From Butyrivibrio sp. AE3009 (GTDB taxonomy: Bacteria; Bacillota; Clostridia; Lachnospirales; Lachnospiraceae): DNA of 64,000 nt. Both the position numbers and the translations under genes were made by a program. The DNA lies in assembly GCF_000420845.1 (NCBI RefSeq), contig NZ_ATVS01000016.1, forward strand, positions 1-64,000, read 5' to 3'. Position 1 is the stretch's first letter; each line of letters starts with the position of its first letter. Below are positions 60,484 through 64,000 of the stretch, one piece after another. The notes under the pieces are model-generated. The model was not told where the DNA came from. It saw only the letters and a program-made list of their open reading frames with translations, and ran no database searches.

Positions 60484-61428
60484 TCATCGTTCTGCTCTCA
60501 TAGGATTGTTCAGGAAATCCTCATATGCAAGCTTAATACCATCCTCCAGCTCAGTGGTGTAGGTCCAGCCAAGAGCCTTGGCCTTGGATACATCAAGGAG
60601 CTTACGTGGTGTGCCGTTGGGCTTGGTGGGATCCCAGCGGATCTCGCCTTCGTAGCCAACGATCTTAGCAACCTTCTCGGTGAGCTCTTTGATAGTGAGC
60701 TCTTTACCTGTTCCCGCATTGACGGTCTCGTTGCCGCTGTAGTTATTCATAAGGAATACACAGAGGTTGGCAAGATCATCAACATAGAGGAACTCACGAA
60801 GGGGGCTACCGTCTCCCCAGCAGGTTACATAGGGGAGCTTCTGCTCTTTTGCCTCATGGAAACGGCGGATAAGAGCGGGAAGTACGTGTGAATGTGTGGG
60901 ATGATAGTTGTCATTTGGTCCGTACAGGTTGGTGGGCATTACCGAAATATAATCGGTGCCGTACTGCTTGTTAAGGTACTCGCAGTACTTAAGACCTGAG
61001 ATCTTGGCAAGTGCATAGGCCTCGTTGGTCTTCTCAAGCTCTGATGTAAGAAGGCAGTCTTCCTTCATGGGCTGAGGAGCCATTCTGGGGTAGATACAGG
61101 ATGAGCCAAGGAACTCCAGCTTCTTGCAGCCGTTTCTCCAGGCTGAGTTGATAACGTTCATCTCAAGGATCATGTTCTCGTACATGAAATCAGCAAGGGC
61201 CTCTGAGTTACCCATGATTCCGCCAACCTTGGCAGCTGCAAGGAATACATACTCGGGTTTCTCATCGGTAAAAAAGGCTTCTACCTGATCCTGTCTTGTA
61301 AGATCCAGCTCCTTGTGGGTTCTGGTGATGATATTCTTATAGCCCTGCTTCTGCAGTTCTCTTACGATAGCGGAGCCAACCATTCCTCTGTGGCCTGCTA
61401 CGTAAATCTTCGCATTTTTCTCCATCAT
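60484..61428 (-). CDS. fcl: GDP-L-fucose synthase
   Basis: A 314-residue epimerase/reductase that turns GDP-4-keto-6-deoxymannose into GDP-L-fucose with NADPH. It starts KIYVAGHRGMVGSAIVRELQ, has FLGSSCIYPRMAPQPMKEDC, and the Tyr-x3-Lys in NEAYALAKISGLKYCEYLN. The length and NLYGPNDNYHPTHSHVLPAL block match Fcl/WcaG. It is 21 bases downstream of gmd and ends at the terminator. It supplies GDP-fucose for the GT11 enzyme at 209-1081. Confidence 0.96.
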   Translation of the reverse strand: MMEKNAKIYVAGHRGMVGSAIVRELQKQGYKNIITRTHKELDLTRQDQVEAFFTDEKPEYVFLAAAKVGGIMGNSEALADFMYENMILEMNVINSAWRNGCKKLEFLGSSCIYPRMAPQPMKEDCLLTSELEKTNEAYALAKISGLKYCEYLNKQYGTDYISVMPTNLYGPNDNYHPTHSHVLPALIRRFHEAKEQKLPYVTCWGDGSPLREFLYVDDLANLCVFLMNNYSGNETVNAGTGKELTIKELTEKVAKIVGYEGEIRWDPTKPNGTPRKLLDVSKAKALGWTYTTELEDGIKLAYEDFLNNPMRAER

Positions 61429-61449
61429 AATATTTCTCCTAACATCCGA

Positions 61450-62541
61450 TTACTTATCGATACCCTTCTCAAGGAACTCAGCGAGGTTGAACTTAACATG
61501 CTCGTTGGCTCTCTCTACGGCAACTTTTTTCATATCATGCTCTACCATGATCCTTACAAGATCCTCGAAGGATGTGGTCTGAGGATTCCAGTGGAGTTTC
61601 TCCTTGGCCTTAGTGGGATCTCCCCAGAGGTTAACTACGTCTGTAGGTCTGTAGAAGTCCTCTGATACTTCAACGAGAACCTTACCTGTAGCCTTGTCGT
61701 AGCCCTTCTCGTCGATGCCCTCGCCTCTGAACTCCAGCTCAATTCCTGCATAGTGGAAAGCAAGCTGAGCGAATTCTCTTACTGAGTGCTGTACGCCTGT
61801 TGCGATAACGAAGTCCTCAGGCTTGTCATTCTGAAGAATGAGCCACATACACTCAACATAATCCTTGGCATAACCCCAGTCACGAAGTGATGAGAGGTTA
61901 CCGAGGTAGAGCTTATCCTGCTTGCCCTGGGCAATACGTGATGCTGCAAGAGTGATCTTACGTGTAACGAAGGTCTCTCCGCGGCGCTCTGACTCGTGAT
62001 TGAAAAGAATACCTGAGCAGCAGAACATGTTATAAGCTTCTCTGTATTCCTTGATGATCCAGTAACCATAGAGCTTGGCAACAGCATAAGGGCTATAAGG
62101 GTGGAAAGGAGTCTTCTCGTTCTGAGGAACCTCCTCAACCTTACCATAGAGCTCTGAAGTTGATGCCTGATATATACGGCAGGTATCTGCAAGTCCGCAC
62201 TGACGAACCGCCTCAAGTACTCTTAATACGCCTGTTGCATCCACGTCAGCTGTGAACTCAGGTGAATCGAAAGAAACCTGAACATGAGACTGAGCAGCCA
62301 GGTTGTAGATCTCATCGGGGCGAACCTTTCCTACAACTCCAAGGATACTCATGGAATCTCCCAGATCTCCATAGTGAAGATGGAAATGAGGATGCCCCTC
62401 AAGGTGAGCGATTCTTTCTCTGTAATCAACAGATGATCTGCGGATAATTCCGTGAACGTCATAGCCCTTGTCCAATAGGAACTCTGCAAGGTATGATCCG
62501 TCCTGACCTGTGATTCCGGTTATAAGTGCTTTTTTTGACAT
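61450..62541 (-). CDS. gmd: GDP-mannose 4,6-dehydratase
   Basis: A 363-residue SDR enzyme that dehydrates GDP-mannose to the 4-keto-6-deoxy sugar. It starts [20 protein letters not shown], has [34 protein letters not shown], and the catalytic Tyr-x3-Lys in [20 protein letters not shown]. The length matches Gmd. I chose the ATG at 62541, eight bases after GGAGG; the ATG at 62556 would include the RBS itself. It is divergent from the AraC-type regulator at 62713-63576. Confidence 0.96.
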   Translation of the reverse strand: MSKKALITGITGQDGSYLAEFLLDKGYDVHGIIRRSSVDYRERIAHLEGHPHFHLHYGDLGDSMSILGVVGKVRPDEIYNLAAQSHVQVSFDSPEFTADVDATGVLRVLEAVRQCGLADTCRIYQASTSELYGKVEEVPQNEKTPFHPYSPYAVAKLYGYWIIKEYREAYNMFCCSGILFNHESERRGETFVTRKITLAASRIAQGKQDKLYLGNLSSLRDWGYAKDYVECMWLILQNDKPEDFVIATGVQHSVREFAQLAFHYAGIELEFRGEGIDEKGYDKATGKVLVEVSEDFYRPTDVVNLWGDPTKAKEKLHWNPQTTSFEDLVRIMVEHDMKKVAVERANEHVKFNLAEFLEKGIDK

Positions 62542-62558
62542 TTTTATATCCTCCATCA

Positions 62559-62593
62559 GTGACAGGCACTTTACTTATTTAAGTGCCTGTCAC
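62559..62593. repeat. Inverted pair of GTGCCTGTCAC repeats
   Basis: GTGACAGGCACTT (62559-62571) and AAGTGCCTGTCAC (62581-62593) form a perfect 13-bp stem with a 9-base loop. It sits in the gmd leader between the predicted start site and the RBS, so it could affect gmd translation or be a REP-like insertion. Confidence 0.85.
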
Positions 62594-62613
62594 CTTATTA
62601 ACCATTTACAAAT

Positions 62614-62619
62614 ATTATA
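62614..62619 (-). promoter_or_regulatory. Possible -10 element for gmd
   Basis: TATAAT on the minus strand lies about 73 bases upstream of the gmd ATG. The matching -35 position (ATTCCA region) is poor, so activation by a regulator such as the adjacent AraC protein may be needed; that is inference. Confidence 0.4.
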
Positions 62620-62661
62620 ACGAATAATTTACCTATTGGAATTCACTTTCTTGATTTTGAT

Positions 62662-62690
62662 TTGCATTATCTTGACATGGAATTTATACT
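62662..62690 (+). promoter_or_regulatory. Possible promoter of the AraC-type gene
   Basis: TTGCAT (62662-62667) and TATACT (62685-62690) are spaced 17 bases apart, and a start near 62697 would keep the AGGAG at 62701 in the mRNA. A TTGACA at 62672-62677 with TTTATA at 62695-62700 is also present but would leave no room for the RBS. Confidence 0.4.
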
Positions 62691-62712
62691 TGTTTTTATA
62701 AGGAGAACAAAT

Positions 62713-63576
62713 ATGAGTGAACATCTTTTTCAAGGAAAAGCCGTATCTTCAGACAGATTATTATATACCCCTTCGGAATTTGCCAAATCAAGCCTCATTT
62801 ATTTGCAGGAAATTGGTTCTCTTCAGGCAAAAAGTACCCACACCAGCAAAAGACAGAACCTGGAATCATTTCTGTTTTTTTATGTAAAAAGCGGCAGCGG
62901 CGTCCTTGATTACAACGGCAAAGAGCATCCCGTGCGTCAGGGAGACTGCGTCTTCATCAACTGCAAAAATCCCTATTCCCACAGAACCTCAGAGGACCTC
63001 TGGGCTCTGGACTGGATACACTTTTACGGAGAAAGCATCCTTCCCATTTATCTAAAATACGTGGAAAGAGGAGGACAGCCCGTTTTTCACCCGGAAAATC
63101 TGCAGGAAGCCATGGGTATTTTCACCGGCCTGCACAATGTTGCCTATTCATCGGACTATATCAGGGACATCAGAATAAACGAATGCCTGGCAGGACTTTT
63201 GACCTTTCTTATGTCCTTCAGCTGGCAGCCGGAAAAAGCCAAGCCCTCGGGAAAGGCCGGAAAACATGCCTTTGCCCTCAAGGACTATCTTGATACACAT
63301 TATCAGGAAAAGGTGTCATTGGACGAGCTGTCGGAGATTTTCCTCATAAACAAATACACCTTATCACGAGATTTCAAGGAGCAATTCGGCACATCGATAA
63401 TCAACTACCTGTTGATAGTAAGGATCACCCACGCCAAGCAGCTTCTTCGTTTCTCCGACGAAACAGTCGAAGAAATAGGGGCGAGATGTGGAATCTCGCC
63501 CCTGTACTATTTCTCACGTATGTTCAAACAGATTGAAGGAATCAGTCCCCTGGAATATAGGCAACGCTGGAAATAA
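62713..63576 (+). CDS. AraC-family transcriptional regulator
   Basis: A 287-residue regulator, the only plus-strand gene. The N-terminal half is a cupin-like ligand-binding domain (VKSGSGVLDYNGKEHPVRQG, then WALDWIHFYGES). The C-terminal 100 residues or so hold two helix-turn-helix motifs, with VSLDELSEIFLINKYTLSRD in the first and EEIGARCGISPLYYFSRMFK plus GISPLEYRQRW in the second. The ATG at 62713 follows AGGAG with seven-base spacing. Its divergence from gmd suggests it may control GDP-fucose synthesis or the locus in response to a sugar, but it could equally act elsewhere. It is convergent with the CAP-domain gene; only four bases separate the stops. Confidence 0.92.
   Translation: MSEHLFQGKAVSSDRLLYTPSEFAKSSLIYLQEIGSLQAKSTHTSKRQNLESFLFFYVKSGSGVLDYNGKEHPVRQGDCVFINCKNPYSHRTSEDLWALDWIHFYGESILPIYLKYVERGGQPVFHPENLQEAMGIFTGLHNVAYSSDYIRDIRINECLAGLLTFLMSFSWQPEKAKPSGKAGKHAFALKDYLDTHYQEKVSLDELSEIFLINKYTLSRDFKEQFGTSIINYLLIVRITHAKQLLRFSDETVEEIGARCGISPLYYFSRMFKQIEGISPLEYRQRWK
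63477..63503 (+). repeat. GC-rich hairpin inside the AraC coding sequence
   Basis: AGGGGCGAGAT (63477-63487) and ATCTCGCCCCT (63493-63503) form a perfect 11-bp stem with a five-base loop within codons of the second helix-turn-helix (IGARCGISPL). No T-run follows. It may be a chance result of codon choice or a pausing site. Confidence 0.6.
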
Positions 63577-63580
63577 TATA

Positions 63581-64000
63581 TCATCTAAATTCACATACAA
63601 TGTAGGTTTCGCCATTATCACTATAGTAGTAGGCGATTCCAACTGCCGAGAAAGTCTCCCTGAGCACATTGGCCTTGTGGGTAGGACTTAGCATCCAGGC
63701 AAGCACCACGTTCTCGGGCTTTTGCTGGTTGGCATTTACGGCGTGAGCCAGGTTTTCCCCGTTGGTGGATTTGGAAACCGTGTACCAGGCCATGCCGTTG
63801 GGCCTGATGTGAGAAAATCTGGTGGAACATTCAACTGCTCGAACTGCCGCAATATCCGACAGTGTATCATCTACTGTAAATCCCGGAAGCCCCGCTGCAG
63901 ATCTCTCTGCGTTCATGTAAGCAAGTACATCATCCGGGCATGTGGCCTGTGCCTTGATGGGCGCGATCAGCATGAACATCACTATCACCGCCATCAGTGC
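63581..64000 (-). CDS. CAP/SCP-domain protein, partial at window edge
   Basis: At least 137 residues of a secreted CAP-superfamily protein. The visible start is a hydrophobic stretch ending IKAQA, a probable signal-peptide end; the true start likely lies beyond 64000. The domain has VLAYMNAERSAAGLPGFTVD, ECSTRFSHIRPNGMAWYTV, NGENLAHAV and AWMLSPTHKANVLRE, matching the CAP motifs with the His and Glu cavity residues. The function of bacterial CAP proteins is largely unknown. It is unrelated to the glycan genes and marks the end of the locus. Confidence 0.88.
   Translation of the reverse strand, partial: ALMAVIVMFMLIAPIKAQATCPDDVLAYMNAERSAAGLPGFTVDDTLSDIAAVRAVECSTRFSHIRPNGMAWYTVSKSTNGENLAHAVNANQQKPENVVLAWMLSPTHKANVLRETFSAVGIAYYYSDNGETYIVCEFR

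Overview
The window is almost entirely one large surface-polysaccharide (capsule or exopolysaccharide) biosynthesis locus. It most resembles loci of Bacillota, class Clostridia, family Lachnospiraceae. Evidence for this placement: strong AGGAGG-type ribosome binding sites with some TTG starts, protein families typical of that group, and small intergenic hairpin repeats of the GGGACGGTTCT and GTGCCTGTCAC kinds. The genus cannot be fixed from the sequence. Forty-eight of the fifty genes lie on the minus strand of the locus and read from high to low coordinates; the AraC-type regulator at 62713-63576 is the only plus-strand gene, and a partial CAP-domain gene runs off the right edge.

Layout, in the direction of transcription. 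(1) 62541-60484: gmd and fcl make GDP-L-fucose and end at a strong bidirectional terminator (60413-60475). (2) A good sigma-A-type promoter (60250-60278) starts a run of about 30 closely packed genes down to 21477. It begins with glycosyltransferases, a polytopic initiating phosphoglycosyltransferase (57075-58475), a Wzz-like chain-length protein with a degenerate kinase-like tail, an EpsG-like polymerase and more transferases. It continues with a pseudaminic-acid-type nonulosonate module (46627-39047): an ATP-grasp ligase, a cytidylyltransferase fused to a PLP decarboxylase-fold domain, PseI, PseG, a GT2 and a sialyltransferase-like GT52 enzyme. Then come an ABC flippase, an acyltransferase, several GT-C-like membrane proteins with GtrA and GtrB partners, a WecE-type aminotransferase with a GNAT acetyltransferase, a large O-antigen-ligase-like polymerase, and PglF and PglE homologues. 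(3) 20955-14633: an AAA ATPase of unknown role, a second, PglC-like phosphoglycosyltransferase, an ATP-grasp protein, a PglA-like transferase, a UDP-GalNAc(A) dehydrogenase and an epimerase. (4) 14184-13441: a DUF2334 deacetylase-like protein. (5) 12780-209: four GT4 transferases, two AsnB-like amidotransferases, an MBOAT/SGNH acylation pair and a terminal GT11 fucosyltransferase.

Together these genes could build at least one complex heteropolysaccharide or glycoprotein glycan. It would carry bacillosamine-type 2,4-diamino sugars, GalNAcA or its amide, 4-amino-4,6-dideoxygalactose, a nonulosonic acid, L-fucose and O-acyl groups. Two initiating transferases and two polymerase-like proteins suggest two glycans or alternative lipid-linked chains.

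The least expected signals are two. First, the nonulosonate module carries an ATP-grasp ligase translationally coupled to a PseF-decarboxylase fusion, suggesting an amino-acid- or amine-decorated nonulosonate. Second, there is a family of long interrupted palindromes (17-191, 12843-12985, 21282-21460) whose arm sequences are unrelated but whose apex is an identical 15-mer, AGTGCCTTATGCACG. Two further long palindromes (14396-14619, 13237-13361) share the architecture but not that apex. These palindromes occupy the gaps between transcription units.
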